Below are positions 1 to 7,612 of a DNA stretch of 25,380 nt, in pieces. The stretch comes from an uncultured Bacillota bacterium (lineage in GTDB: Bacteria > Bacillota > Clostridia > Tissierellales > Tepidimicrobiaceae). How positions within the stretch are numbered: position 1 is the first letter of the stretch; each line of letters starts with the position of its first letter. The stretch covers positions 1 to 25,380 of the forward strand of contig CALBUB010000076.1 in NCBI GenBank assembly GCA_937967955.1, written 5' to 3'. Below the pieces are notes generated by a model. The model did no database searches, had not been told where the DNA came from, and was given only the letters and a program-made list of their open reading frames with translations. Position numbers and translations under genes: made by a program.

Positions 1-54
1 GACTGGCATTTAATCACCAGAGAATCCCCTGACTTTAGTCATGGGGAGTGTCAA
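1..54 (+). mobile_element. right end of an IS200/IS605-family element (partial)
   Basis: A hairpin lies at 26-46: CCCC (26-29) pairs with GGGG (43-46), GAC with GTC around a TTTA loop, and one base bulges. It is followed by AGTG and TCAA (51-54). A subterminal hairpin followed by TCAA is the known right-end layout and cleavage site of IS608-like elements, and similar ends follow many orphan tnpB (IS1341-type) genes. A second small CTGG/CCAG stem lies at 3-20. The transposase or tnpB body would be to the left, outside the window. In tnpB elements this right-end segment also belongs to the guide (omega) RNA, so an RNA gene may end here. Family-level identification is fairly sure; the exact element is unknown. 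Confidence 0.6.
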
Positions 55-283
55 CTATTGTTATATTAATATATTATTTAAAATAGTCAATATGATAATA
101 AATAATATTAAAATATAAATTAAATATTTTAATTAATGAATAATATTTCTTTAAAATAATTAGCTAATAAATATATATAAATTAAATTTATAATATTATA
201 TGTTAATATAAAAAATACAAATAGTTTTTAGTTATAGTACAGTAGTATAATAGAGTTGTAATAAGTACTTAGGGGGTTTTAAT
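55..283. other. extremely A+T-rich intergenic stretch with probable yedF promoter
   Basis: The stretch is almost only A and T: I count 7 G or C bases in 61-180. No open frame with a ribosome site is visible. A consensus TATAAT at 246-251 is a likely -10 box for the selenium-gene operon, but I see no good -35 box 16-18 bases upstream. The Shine-Dalgarno of yedF (AGGGGG, 271-276) follows. The stretch begins exactly at the predicted transposon end, so it is the flank or target of that insertion. Confidence 0.4.
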
Positions 284-880
284 ATGAAAAAGATAGAAGT
301 AGATGCAAGAGGACAAGCTTGTCCTAAACCAGTTATAATGACTAAGAAAGAATTGGATAATATAGAAGAAGGTATAGTAGTTACAATGGTAGATAATGAA
401 GTAGCAAAGAATAACGTTTCAAAGCTTGCAAAGAGTTTAGGGTATGAATATAAGGTAAATAATATAGATGATGGGTATGCTATAACCATAGTAAAAGGAG
501 AAGGAGAAATAGAAGAAGTAAGTACTCCAAAAGTAAAAACAGGAGATACAGTAGTAGTATTTTCAGCGAAAACTATGGGTAAGGGTACTGATGAATTGGG
601 AGAAATCCTTATAAAATCCTTTGTATATACATTAACAGAAGCTACTCCTTATCCTGCTACTTTGATATTCTACAATAGTGGGGTTTATCTAACTTGTGAA
701 GGTTCCCCAGTGTTGGAAGATTTAAAGAAATTAGCAGAAGAGGGTGTAGAAATTATATCCTGTGGTACTTGCCTAGATTATTATAATATTAAAGACAAGC
801 TTCAAGTAGGGGAAATATCCAATATGTATACAATATATGATAAGATGAGAAATGCAGCAAATATAATTAATATTGGTTAG
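284..880 (+). CDS. yedF: YedF: TusA-like/DsrE-like sulfurtransferase-type selenium metabolism protein
   Basis: The 198-residue protein has two parts. Residues 1-72 form a TusA/SirA-type domain with the signature CPKP (active Cys13). Residues 85-198 form a DsrE-like domain with cysteines at 138, 160 and 163 (motif SCGTCLDYY). This two-domain layout is the selenium-associated YedF family, thought to carry selenium or sulfur as a persulfide-type adduct; the exact reaction is not established. The ATG at 284 follows AGGGGG by 7 bases. The next gene, 14 bases downstream, is the DUF3343 partner often seen with YedF, which supports the selenium-trafficking reading. No selD, selA or SECIS-like element is visible here, so the rest of the pathway must lie elsewhere. 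Family assignment is firm; function is by association. Confidence 0.9.
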   Translation: MKKIEVDARGQACPKPVIMTKKELDNIEEGIVVTMVDNEVAKNNVSKLAKSLGYEYKVNNIDDGYAITIVKGEGEIEEVSTPKVKTGDTVVVFSAKTMGKGTDELGEILIKSFVYTLTEATPYPATLIFYNSGVYLTCEGSPVLEDLKKLAEEGVEIISCGTCLDYYNIKDKLQVGEISNMYTIYDKMRNAANIINIG

Positions 881-894
881 GAGAGTATGTTATA

Positions 895-1161
895 ATGAAA
901 GAGAGAGAATTTGGAGTTATCACTTTTAAGTCAACCCAATATGCAATAAAAGCCGATTCAGTTTTTAGTAAGGAAACTGTAAATTATAGAACAATCCCTA
1001 CTCCTAGGGAGATAACTCGCAGTTGTGGATTGGCTATTAAGTTTAATTTAGAAGAGCTGGAAATAGTAAAAGCTCTTATTGAAGGAAATAATCTAGAAAT
1101 CAATGGAATATATAAAATAGTAAGGGATGCTAGTGGAAACAAAGTAGAGAAATTGGATTAG
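895..1161 (+). CDS. DUF3343 putative Se/S carrier-like protein
   Basis: A small 88-residue soluble protein. It has the family core IPTPREITRSCGLAI (34-48), in which Cys44 is the probable chalcogen-binding residue. DUF3343 proteins are annotated as putative selenium/sulfur carriers because they sit beside yedF and other selenium genes, as here (14 bases after yedF). The ATG at 895 lies 9 bases after AGGAGAG (879-885). The mscS gene starts 11 bases after the stop, so yedF, this gene, mscS and the DUF951 gene are probably one transcript. Family is clear; biochemical role is inferred only from context. Confidence 0.85.
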   Translation: MKEREFGVITFKSTQYAIKADSVFSKETVNYRTIPTPREITRSCGLAIKFNLEELEIVKALIEGNNLEINGIYKIVRDASGNKVEKLD

Positions 1162-1172
1162 GAGAGGTCTTT

Positions 1173-2051
1173 ATGGATTTTATATATATTCTTAGAGATT
1201 TTGTATATAATATAGAACAATTTTTGAAAAAAGATAATGGAGACCTAAACATATTAGGTAAGGTATTGAGCATAATTGCTGTATTTATAGTTGTAAAGTT
1301 GCTGACTCGATTACTCAATTCCTTAATAAATAGGCTTGTAAGAAGTAGAATAAACAGTAAATTTTCTGTAGATGAAAGGAAATTAAATACTCTAGCTACC
1401 GTATTAAAAAATGTTATTAAATATATTCTATATTTTATAGGAATCATGATAATTTTAGATATATTAGGAGTAAATACTACTTCAATAATTGCTACAGCAG
1501 GTATAGGTGGTTTAGCTATAAGCTTTGGGGCCCAATCTCTTGTTAAGGATATAATAACTGGCTTTTTTATTCTATTTGAGGACCAATTTTCTGTTGGAGA
1601 CCATGTGAAAATAGGAGATTTTGAAGGCATAGTTGAAGAAATGGGAATTAGAGTTACCAAGATGAGAGATTTTTCTGGAGAACTCCATATTATTCCTAAT
1701 GGAAATATATCGTTAGTTACTAACAAGAGTAGAGGGCCTATGCGTTCTAATGTTGATATTAGGATACCCTATGAAGAGGATGTAGATAGGGCTATTGAAA
1801 TAATAGAAAAGGTATGTAATAAGGTTAAGGAAGAAAATAGTAGTATACTAGAAGGCCCATCAGTATTAGGTATTACCGATTTAGGTGAATCTGGTATAAA
1901 TATAAAGATTATTGCAAAGACAAAGCCTATGGACCAGTGGGCTTTAGAAAGACAGCTAAGGAAAGAAATAAAGAAGGCTTTTGATAAGGAAAATATTCAA
2001 ATAGCTTATCCTAAATTGATAATACAGGATAAGAATTTAGGGGGTAAGTAA
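1173..2051 (+). CDS. mscS: MscS-family small-conductance mechanosensitive channel
   Basis: 292 residues. Predicted membrane helices lie near 30-50, 80-100 and 104-134. The last is the pore-lining TM3 with the Gly/Ala pattern of MscS (GIGGLAISFGAQSLVKD, 110-126). The beta domain follows, with FSVGDHVKIGDFEG (139-152) and HIIPNG, then a cytoplasmic alpha/beta domain to the C-terminus. It should form a homoheptameric tension-gated channel that releases solutes on hypo-osmotic shock. The ATG at 1173 follows GGAGAGG. The stop abuts the ATG of the DUF951 gene with no intergenic base, so the two are probably translationally coupled; this mscS-DUF951 pairing is, as I recall, common in Firmicutes. The length is normal for a three-helix MscS. 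Confidence 0.93.
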   Translation: MDFIYILRDFVYNIEQFLKKDNGDLNILGKVLSIIAVFIVVKLLTRLLNSLINRLVRSRINSKFSVDERKLNTLATVLKNVIKYILYFIGIMIILDILGVNTTSIIATAGIGGLAISFGAQSLVKDIITGFFILFEDQFSVGDHVKIGDFEGIVEEMGIRVTKMRDFSGELHIIPNGNISLVTNKSRGPMRSNVDIRIPYEEDVDRAIEIIEKVCNKVKEENSSILEGPSVLGITDLGESGINIKIIAKTKPMDQWALERQLRKEIKKAFDKENIQIAYPKLIIQDKNLGGK

Positions 2052-2264
2052 ATGTTAAAATACGAGCTAGGAGACATAATTACACTAAAAAAGGCACATC
2101 CTTGTGGAGAAAACAAATGGGAAATTATGAGAACGGGTGTGGATATTAAACTAAAGTGCTTAGGCTGCGGTAGAATGGTGTGGCTTCCCAGGATAGAGTT
2201 TGAAAGGAAGGTAAGAAAAATTTTAGTAGACGATAAATGGATTAGTATAGTACACCATAAGTGA
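2052..2264 (+). CDS. DUF951 small zinc-ribbon-like protein
   Basis: A 70-residue basic protein matching DUF951 (the YyzM type of Firmicutes). The family signature is visible: GDIITLKKAHPCG (7-19), W23, then LKCLGCGRMVWLPR (34-47). The HPC and CxxC cysteines could bind zinc. The ATG immediately follows the mscS stop, and its Shine-Dalgarno AGGGGG (2039-2044) lies inside the end of mscS. Function is unknown. In relatives the gene is usually near mscS and the rpsF-ssb-rpsR cluster; here that cluster is about 7.3 kb further on, separated by the aminotransferase and the Pst/Pho operon. Confidence 0.88.
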   Translation: MLKYELGDIITLKKAHPCGENKWEIMRTGVDIKLKCLGCGRMVWLPRIEFERKVRKILVDDKWISIVHHK

Positions 2265-2300
2265 TAATTAGACGAAAAATGATAAATTTTCTTAAAAAGA

Positions 2301-2330
2301 TTGGACAAATTCCAAACTAAATAGTAAACT
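2301..2330 (+). promoter_or_regulatory. possible promoter of the aminotransferase gene
   Basis: TTGGAC (2301-2306) resembles a -35 box. TAAACT (2325-2330), 18 bases later, is a weak -10 box. The gap 2265-2396 also holds a small GGCT-ACA-AGCC stem (2345-2355) and a perfect Shine-Dalgarno, AGGAGGTG (2384-2391), just before the ATG. The gene appears highly expressed, so a real promoter must exist in this gap; this is the best candidate I see. Confidence 0.35.
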
Positions 2331-2396
2331 ATATATGGGACATAGGCTACAAGCCATACACAGGAAAACGTTTCTAACTTTCTAGGAGGTGTCTTT

Positions 2397-3599
2397 ATGT
2401 CTTTACGTTATGCTAAGAGAATGGATAATATGAAAGCATCAGAAATTAGAGAGCTGTTAAAGCTTACTCAAAAGCCAGAAGTAATTTCCTTTGCAGGAGG
2501 ACTACCAGCACCAGAACTATTCCCAGTTGAAGAGATGAAAAAAGCTTCACAAAAGGTATTAACTGAAATGGGAACTGCTGCATTACAATATGGTCCAACA
2601 GAAGGATATACGCCATTAAGAGAAAAGATTACAAAGAGAATGGCAAAGGTTCACGTAGATGTAACTGTAGATAACATACTTATAACAAGTGGATCACAAC
2701 AAGGATTAGATTTTGTAGCAAAAGCATTCATCAATCCAGGAGATGTAATAATCTGTGAAAGCCCAACTTACTTAGGAGCTATAAACGCTTTCAAAGCTTA
2801 TGAACCACGCTTTGTAGAAGTTCCAACTGATGATGAAGGAATGATATTAGAAGAATTAGAAAAGGCTCTAAAAGAAAATGAAAACGTTAAATTCATCTAT
2901 GTAATTCCAGATTTCCAAAACCCATCAGGAAAGACTTGGAGCATTGAAAGAAGAAAAGGATTAGTAGAGTTAGCTAACAAATACAATGTTGCAATAGTTG
3001 AGGATAACCCATATGGTGAATTAAGATTTGAAGGAGAAATATTCCCAGCATTACAACACTATGATACTGAAGGAAGAGTTATATTCTTAGGTACCTTCTC
3101 AAAGATACTAACACCAGGTCTAAGAATAGGTTGGATAAGTGCTCATCCAGAAGTGCTTAGCCAGTTCATAAAGATTAAGCAAGGTGCTGACTTACAATCC
3201 AGTACTACTGCTCAAATGGAAATAAACCAATTACTAGAAGATTTTGATTTAGAAGAACATATTGAAAGACTTAAGGTAGTATATAAGAAGAGAAAAGATC
3301 TAATGGTTAAGACTATGGAAGAAGAATTCCCAGAAGGAGTTACTTGGACAGATCCTGAAGGAGGACTATTTACTTGGGTTGTACTACCAAAGCACTTAAA
3401 TGCTAGAGAGTTAGCTATAAAAGCTCTAGAAAAGAATGTTGCATACGTTCCAGGAGGAGCTTTCTTCCCAAACGGCGGAAATGAAAATACATTTAGAGTA
3501 AACTATTCAAACATGGATGAAGAAAGAATAGTTGAAGGTGTTAAGAGATTAGGAGAAGTTTTAAGAGAAGCAGTAAAAGAATGTGGATGCGCAGAATAA
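2397..3599 (+). CDS. PLP-dependent aminotransferase, class I/II (2-aminoadipate/aromatic AT-like)
   Basis: 400 residues, a fold-type I PLP aminotransferase of the LysN/KAT-II-like group. The N-terminus has the typical ISFAGGLPAPELFP (residues 30-43). Later come TSGSQQGLDF (cofactor phosphate region), IPDFQNPSGKTW, VEDNPYGELRF (PLP-contacting Asp) and FSKILTPGLRIGW, which holds the Schiff-base lysine. Likely activity is amino-group transfer between an aliphatic, aromatic or 2-aminoadipate-type amino acid and 2-oxoglutarate; specificity cannot be read from sequence. Codon use is unlike the neighbours: mostly TTC for Phe, many AAC, and CCA/GGA dominate Pro/Gly. That bias indicates high expression, as expected in an amino-acid fermenter. 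It stands alone, with its own Shine-Dalgarno and terminator, and is convergent with phoR. Confidence 0.9.
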   Translation: MSLRYAKRMDNMKASEIRELLKLTQKPEVISFAGGLPAPELFPVEEMKKASQKVLTEMGTAALQYGPTEGYTPLREKITKRMAKVHVDVTVDNILITSGSQQGLDFVAKAFINPGDVIICESPTYLGAINAFKAYEPRFVEVPTDDEGMILEELEKALKENENVKFIYVIPDFQNPSGKTWSIERRKGLVELANKYNVAIVEDNPYGELRFEGEIFPALQHYDTEGRVIFLGTFSKILTPGLRIGWISAHPEVLSQFIKIKQGADLQSSTTAQMEINQLLEDFDLEEHIERLKVVYKKRKDLMVKTMEEEFPEGVTWTDPEGGLFTWVVLPKHLNARELAIKALEKNVAYVPGGAFFPNGGNENTFRVNYSNMDEERIVEGVKRLGEVLREAVKECGCAE

Positions 3600-3609
3600 G
3601 GATAAAATA

Positions 3610-3633
3610 AAGCTCCCTTTTAAGAGGGAGCTT
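3610..3633. terminator. bidirectional terminator between the aminotransferase gene and phoR
   Basis: A perfect 9-bp stem, AAGCTCCCT (3610-3618) / AGGGAGCTT (3625-3633), encloses a six-base loop. On the plus strand it is followed by TTATTTTAT; the minus strand reads TTATTTTATC on the other side. So it can stop transcription from both directions. The phoR stop codon (3632-3634) is inside the stem, so phoR and the aminotransferase gene share this element with almost no spacer. Confidence 0.85.
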
Positions 3634-4693
3634 ATTTTATGGGAATTTTTATCTGTATTTCAGTTCCTTTACCTAGTTGGCTTTTTAAGTTTATTTGTCC
3701 ATTATGGTATCTTACTATATGTTTTACAATGGATAGGCCTAAGCCAGAACCACCTAGTTTTTTAGAACGGCTTTTATCTACCATATAAAATCTTTCAAAC
3801 ACCTTGTCCTGTTCTTCAGTTGGAATTCCTATCCCACTATCTTTAACTGTTATTATACAATTACAATCTTTTTTTTCTATAGTTACTTTTACTTTTCCAT
3901 TTGTTTTATTATACTTTATGGCATTATCGATTAAATTATATAAAAGGTCTTTAATCATCCTTCTATTGCCTAATATAGAAGTATTTTCACCTACGAAATC
4001 TATATGGACATTTTTGTTTTCAGCTTTTATACTTAGATTAGATATTACTTCCCTAGCTATATGGGATACATTTATCGTTTCCAGCTTCTTATCTTCACTT
4101 TCACTTTCAATTCTTGTAAGGTTGATGATGGAATCTATTAATTCTAATAACCTAAGGCCTTCCTTATGGATTATATTAGCAAATTTGATAGTATCCTCCT
4201 TACTTATCTTTCCAGTTGCAAGCATTTCAGCAAAGCCATTTATTGAAGTAAGAGGGGTTTTTAATTCATGGCTTACATTTGCAGTAAAATCCCTTCTATA
4301 CTTTTCAGCTCTTTTAAGTTGTGAAATATAGTTTTCAATTTCTAATTTTTGATTTTGTATGGTTTTTAAGAAGGGTTGTAATTCTTCATATACATTTGTA
4401 CATTCTATATCATCACCAGACAATATGCTTTGGATACTTTCTGCAGCAATGTAGATAGGTTCAATTATCTTGTTAGTTAAAATGTGGGCAACCGTGTAAA
4501 GGATTATCAATATGAAGACTAGTATGCCAATGGTGACAGGAATTATGGATAGGATCTTAGCAGTAATACCGTAGTGACTGTAGTCAATATTAGTATTGTA
4601 TACATCATAAAAAAGCCAAGCAATTACACTAGCTGTTAAAATTGCAGTAATGGTTGCAACCATTGCTAAACTAAAGTATATCTTCTTTTCCAT
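3632..4693 (-). CDS. phoR: PhoR-type sensor histidine kinase
   Basis: 353 residues. Two membrane helices (about 8-30 and 46-70) are separated by only about 15 extracytoplasmic residues, so there is no real external sensor domain. A linker/HAMP-like coiled segment (72-130) follows. The dimerisation/phosphoacceptor domain has NVSHELKTPLTS with His142. The ATPase domain has the N box around LIDNAIKYN (N253), G1 DSGIGIP (285-291) and G2 GGSGLGLS (314-321). It is expected to phosphorylate the adjacent regulator in response to phosphate limitation. The tiny outer loop fits the model in which the signal comes from the Pst transporter and PhoU rather than from free phosphate. It is the last gene of the operon, 2 bases after the regulator gene. 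Confidence 0.92.
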   Translation of the reverse strand: MEKKIYFSLAMVATITAILTASVIAWLFYDVYNTNIDYSHYGITAKILSIIPVTIGILVFILIILYTVAHILTNKIIEPIYIAAESIQSILSGDDIECTNVYEELQPFLKTIQNQKLEIENYISQLKRAEKYRRDFTANVSHELKTPLTSINGFAEMLATGKISKEDTIKFANIIHKEGLRLLELIDSIINLTRIESESEDKKLETINVSHIAREVISNLSIKAENKNVHIDFVGENTSILGNRRMIKDLLYNLIDNAIKYNKTNGKVKVTIEKKDCNCIITVKDSGIGIPTEEQDKVFERFYMVDKSRSKKLGGSGLGLSIVKHIVRYHNGQINLKSQLGKGTEIQIKIPIK

Positions 4694-4695
4694 GA

Positions 4696-5361
4696 CTAAT
4701 CCCCCAGTTTATAGCCAACATTTCTAACAGTCTGAATGTGCTTTCCTGCATCCCCCAGCTTTAGCCTTAAGGTTCTAATATGGACGTCTATAGTTCTAGT
4801 TTCCCCTTCATAGTCAAAACCCCAGACTTCATTCATTATCTGATTTCTTGAGAGGACTATACCTTGATTTTTCATAAGATAGTATAGTAGTTGAAATTCC
4901 TTATGGGTTAAGGATACTTCTTTTCCATCTACTAATACTTGATACTTATCATAATCAATAGTTATTTCCTTGTAAGTTAACTTCTTAGATATACTATCCC
5001 TATTACTCCTTCTTAAAACGGCCTTTACTCTTGATATGAGTTCCATAATGCCAAAGGGCTTTTCAATATAATCATCTGCACCCATGTCCAAGGCTTTTAC
5101 CTTATCAAATTCACTAGTTTTTGCTGTCAGCATTATAACAGGAATATCTGAAGTTATAACACTAGTTCTTAGTCTTTTTAGGATAGAGTAACCATCTTCT
5201 CCTGGCAACATTATATCCAGTATTATTAAATCGGGAGGGGGAGCCTTAAATAGCTCCTTACTATTTTCAAAACCCTCAGCTTCAAAGCCATGACTTTTAA
5301 GGGCATAAATGACCAACTCCCTTATATCTTCATCATCTTCAACACAGTATATTAAAGGCAT
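4696..5361 (-). CDS. phoP: PhoP/PhoB-type response regulator (OmpR family)
   Basis: 221 residues from the chosen start. The receiver domain (1-115) has acidic pocket residues in VEDDED (7-12), phosphoacceptor Asp49 (LIILDIMLPG), Thr79 and Lys101. The C-terminal winged helix (about 125-221) is OmpR-type (LTHKEFQLLYYL; RTIDVHIRTLRLKLG; VRNVGYKL). It should bind Pho boxes and activate pst under phosphate starvation. An upstream in-frame GTG at 5391 would add ten residues overlapping phoU. The ATG at 5361 is preferred because it has AGGAG seven bases before it and gives the standard receiver N-terminus. PhoP-PhoR sit at the end of the pst operon, so the regulators would be autoinduced with it. 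Confidence 0.92.
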   Translation of the reverse strand: MPLIYCVEDDEDIRELVIYALKSHGFEAEGFENSKELFKAPPPDLIILDIMLPGEDGYSILKRLRTSVITSDIPVIMLTAKTSEFDKVKALDMGADDYIEKPFGIMELISRVKAVLRRSNRDSISKKLTYKEITIDYDKYQVLVDGKEVSLTHKEFQLLYYLMKNQGIVLSRNQIMNEVWGFDYEGETRTIDVHIRTLRLKLGDAGKHIQTVRNVGYKLGD

Positions 5362-5371
5362 TAGATCACTC

Positions 5372-6019
5372 CTAATATACGTAATGCTCACCTGTTATAG
5401 CATAATATACCCACTCAGCAATATTTTGCGCATGGTCTCCTATTCTTTCAAAGTATTTTGCAATCATCAATAGATCTATTGCCTGCTCTTTATGCTCTAT
5501 ATTTTCCCTAACTATTTCAACTAGCTCATTTTTTATTATATCAAAAAGGTCATCTACTTCATCATCCATTAAAACTACCTTTTTAATAAGCTCTATGTCT
5601 TTTTTTACGAAGGAATCTATGCTGTATTTTACCATTTTTATTGCAATATCAGCCATTTGAGGTATATGGACTATATCCTTTATATAGGGCTTGCCAGCCA
5701 TCATTATTGTTATTTCGGAAATATCAGCTGCTTGATCTCCTATTCTTTCCATATCTGTAATCATCTTAAGGGCAGAAGATATTAACCTTAAATCCTTTGC
5801 TACTGGTTGATGTCTTAAAAGAAGCTTTAAGCACCTTTCTTCTATTTCTTTTTCCATATCATCTACTTGGTCATCACTTTCTAGTACCCTTTTTGCCAAT
5901 TCAACATTTTGCTCCTTTAAGGCTGATACAGCAGCCTTTATGGAGCTTTCAATTAGATTACCCATTTCGATTAGCTGCTCATTGAGAAGTTCTAATTCCT
6001 TATCAAATTGAGATCTCAC
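5372..6019 (-). CDS. phoU: PhoU phosphate signalling and transport regulator
   Basis: 215 residues, all helical, made of two PhoU repeats. Each carries the metal-cluster motif: ERIGDQAADI in the first and ERIGDHAQNIAEW in the second. PhoU bridges the Pst transporter and PhoR, keeping PhoR inactive and restraining uptake when phosphate is plentiful. The longest frame starts with GTG at 6028, but that codon lies inside the Shine-Dalgarno GAGGTG (6026-6031). The GTG at 6019, six bases later, is the better start and gives the usual RSQFDKEL N-terminus. The gene lies between pstB (20 bases upstream) and phoP, as expected for a pst-pho operon. Confidence 0.93.
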   Translation of the reverse strand: MRSQFDKELELLNEQLIEMGNLIESSIKAAVSALKEQNVELAKRVLESDDQVDDMEKEIEERCLKLLLRHQPVAKDLRLISSALKMITDMERIGDQAADISEITIMMAGKPYIKDIVHIPQMADIAIKMVKYSIDSFVKKDIELIKKVVLMDDEVDDLFDIIKNELVEIVRENIEHKEQAIDLLMIAKYFERIGDHAQNIAEWVYYAITGEHYVY

Positions 6020-6039
6020 TTTAATCACCTCACAATTTT

Positions 6040-6807
6040 TTAACCAAACCTACCAGTAATGTAGTCTTCAGTACGCTGATCTTTTGGAACTGAGAATATT
6101 TGTTCAGTTTCTCCATACTCTACTAGTTCTCCTCTTAACATAAAAGCTGTATAATCAGATACTCTAGCAGCTTGTTGCATGTTGTGGGTTACTATGACTA
6201 TAGTATAGTTCTTTTTTAATTCCTGTATAAGCTCTTCTATTTTAGCTGTAGATATGGGGTCAAGGGCAGAAGTTGGCTCATCCATCAGCAACACTTCTGG
6301 TTCTATTGCCAAAGCCCTAGCTATACATATTCTCTGCTGCTGTCCACCTGATATCCTTAGGGCATTTTTCTTTAAGTTATCCTTTACTTCATCCCAAATG
6401 GCTGCTAGCCTTAAGCTTCTTTCAACAATTTCATCAAGCTTTTTCTTATCCCTTATGCCGTGAAGCCTAGGGCCATAGGCAATATTATCATATATGCTCA
6501 TTGGGAAGGGATTTGGTCTTTGGAATACCATACCTACCCTTTTTCTGAGTAAGTTTACATCAAAATCTTCTTTATATATATTTTCTCCATCTAATAGTAT
6601 CTCTCCTTCAATTTTTAAGCCTTCAATTAAATCGTTCATGCGGTTTAAGCTTTTTAGCAAGGTAGATTTACCACAGCCAGAAGGTCCAATTATGGCGGTT
6701 ATTTTCTTCTCTTTAATATTCATATTTATATTATTTAAAGCTTTAAAATCACCATAATATAGATTCATATTCCTTATGATGATCTTATCTTTATTAGTCA
6801 TTTCCAT
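6040..6807 (-). CDS. pstB: PstB phosphate ABC transporter ATPase
   Basis: 255 residues, close to the usual PstB length of about 250. Walker A is GPSGCGKST (41-49), Q-loop VFQRPNPFPMSIYDNIAYG (94-112), signature ISGGQQQR (152-159), Walker B VLLMDEPTSALD (172-183) and switch His208. The PNPFPMSIYDN stretch is specific to PstB among ABC ATPases. It powers PstC-PstA import of phosphate. The start is ATG at 6807 or ATG at 6801. Both overlap the pstA end (stop at 6794-6796), so translation is probably coupled. Confidence 0.96.
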   Translation of the reverse strand: MEMTNKDKIIIRNMNLYYGDFKALNNINMNIKEKKITAIIGPSGCGKSTLLKSLNRMNDLIEGLKIEGEILLDGENIYKEDFDVNLLRKRVGMVFQRPNPFPMSIYDNIAYGPRLHGIRDKKKLDEIVERSLRLAAIWDEVKDNLKKNALRISGGQQQRICIARALAIEPEVLLMDEPTSALDPISTAKIEELIQELKKNYTIVIVTHNMQQAARVSDYTAFMLRGELVEYGETEQIFSVPKDQRTEDYITGRFG

Positions 6808-7612
6808 TCCCCTTTGCTAATTTATTACTTAATTTTGTAGATATATAATTTATAATTAATACTACAGCCAGTAGTATAACTCCCGTTGCATAGGATTCAT
6901 TAACATGCATTCCCTCAGTAGAAAGAACATACATGTGAAGGGCTAAAGTACGGCCAGAGGAGAATAAGCCTTCAGGTATCTTTGTGGCAGTACCTAAAGT
7001 AAACATAAGGGCTGCAGTTTCTCCTACAATACGGCCTATAGAAAGTATTACTCCAGATAATATTCCAGGCATGGCTGCAGGTAGTACTATTTTAAATATG
7101 GTATAGAGCTTACCGGCTCCTAAGGCATAGCTTCCCTCCCTAAGGGAGTTGTCTACAGCCAATAAAGCTTCCTCAGTAGCACGGATTATTAAAGGCAGTA
7201 CCATTATTCCGACAGTTAGAGTACCTGCTAAAAGGGAATATTGAAAATTAAGATATATGACGAAAAATAACATTCCAAAAAGACCATAGACTATGGAAGG
7301 TATTCCCGATAGGGTTTCTGTTGCAATTCTAATTACTTCTACTAATCTATTCCCTTTTTTAGCATATTCTACTAGATAAAAGCCAGTAAATATTCCTATG
7401 GGAGTTGCAACTAGCAATGTAAGGAATACTAGCATTAAGGTAGTTACCATAGCAGGAAATAAGGATACATTTTCTGTAGTATATTCCAATTGGAATAATT
7501 CAGGCCTTAAATTAGGAATACCTCTAACTAGAATATAGGCTATTATAAAAAAGAGCATACCAAATGTAATAAAAGCTGCAAATTTTACAGCATATCTTAA
7601 AAATTTACTCAA
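6794..7612 (-). CDS. pstA: PstA phosphate ABC transporter permease
   Basis: 272 residues with about six membrane helices. The first is at about 9-30. The EAA-type coupling loop is recognisable as YALGAGKLYTIFKIVLPAA, followed by the typical PGILSGVILSIGRIVGETAAL. With PstC it forms the phosphate channel. The start is a TTG at 7612 whose last two bases overlap the pstC stop (TTGA, a four-base overlap), preceded by AGGAGGG. This is a classic start-stop arrangement for coupled, equimolar synthesis of the two permeases. Confidence 0.95.
   Translation of the reverse strand: MSKFLRYAVKFAAFITFGMLFFIIAYILVRGIPNLRPELFQLEYTTENVSLFPAMVTTLMLVFLTLLVATPIGIFTGFYLVEYAKKGNRLVEVIRIATETLSGIPSIVYGLFGMLFFVIYLNFQYSLLAGTLTVGIMVLPLIIRATEEALLAVDNSLREGSYALGAGKLYTIFKIVLPAAMPGILSGVILSIGRIVGETAALMFTLGTATKIPEGLFSSGRTLALHMYVLSTEGMHVNESYATGVILLAVVLIINYISTKLSNKLAKGNGND

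Noticed and set aside
1130..1726. A 198-codon open frame on the minus strand across mscS
   Set aside because: It is the antisense shadow of a clear MscS gene, has no ribosome site and no recognisable domain.
2359..2370. The string ACAGGAAAACG occurs both here and near 15900
   Set aside because: It is short and A-rich, with no extended similarity around it, so it is likely chance rather than a repeat family.
3804..4331. A 175-codon plus-strand frame inside phoR
   Set aside because: It lies opposite the histidine-kinase core with all its motifs on the minus strand; there is no Shine-Dalgarno.
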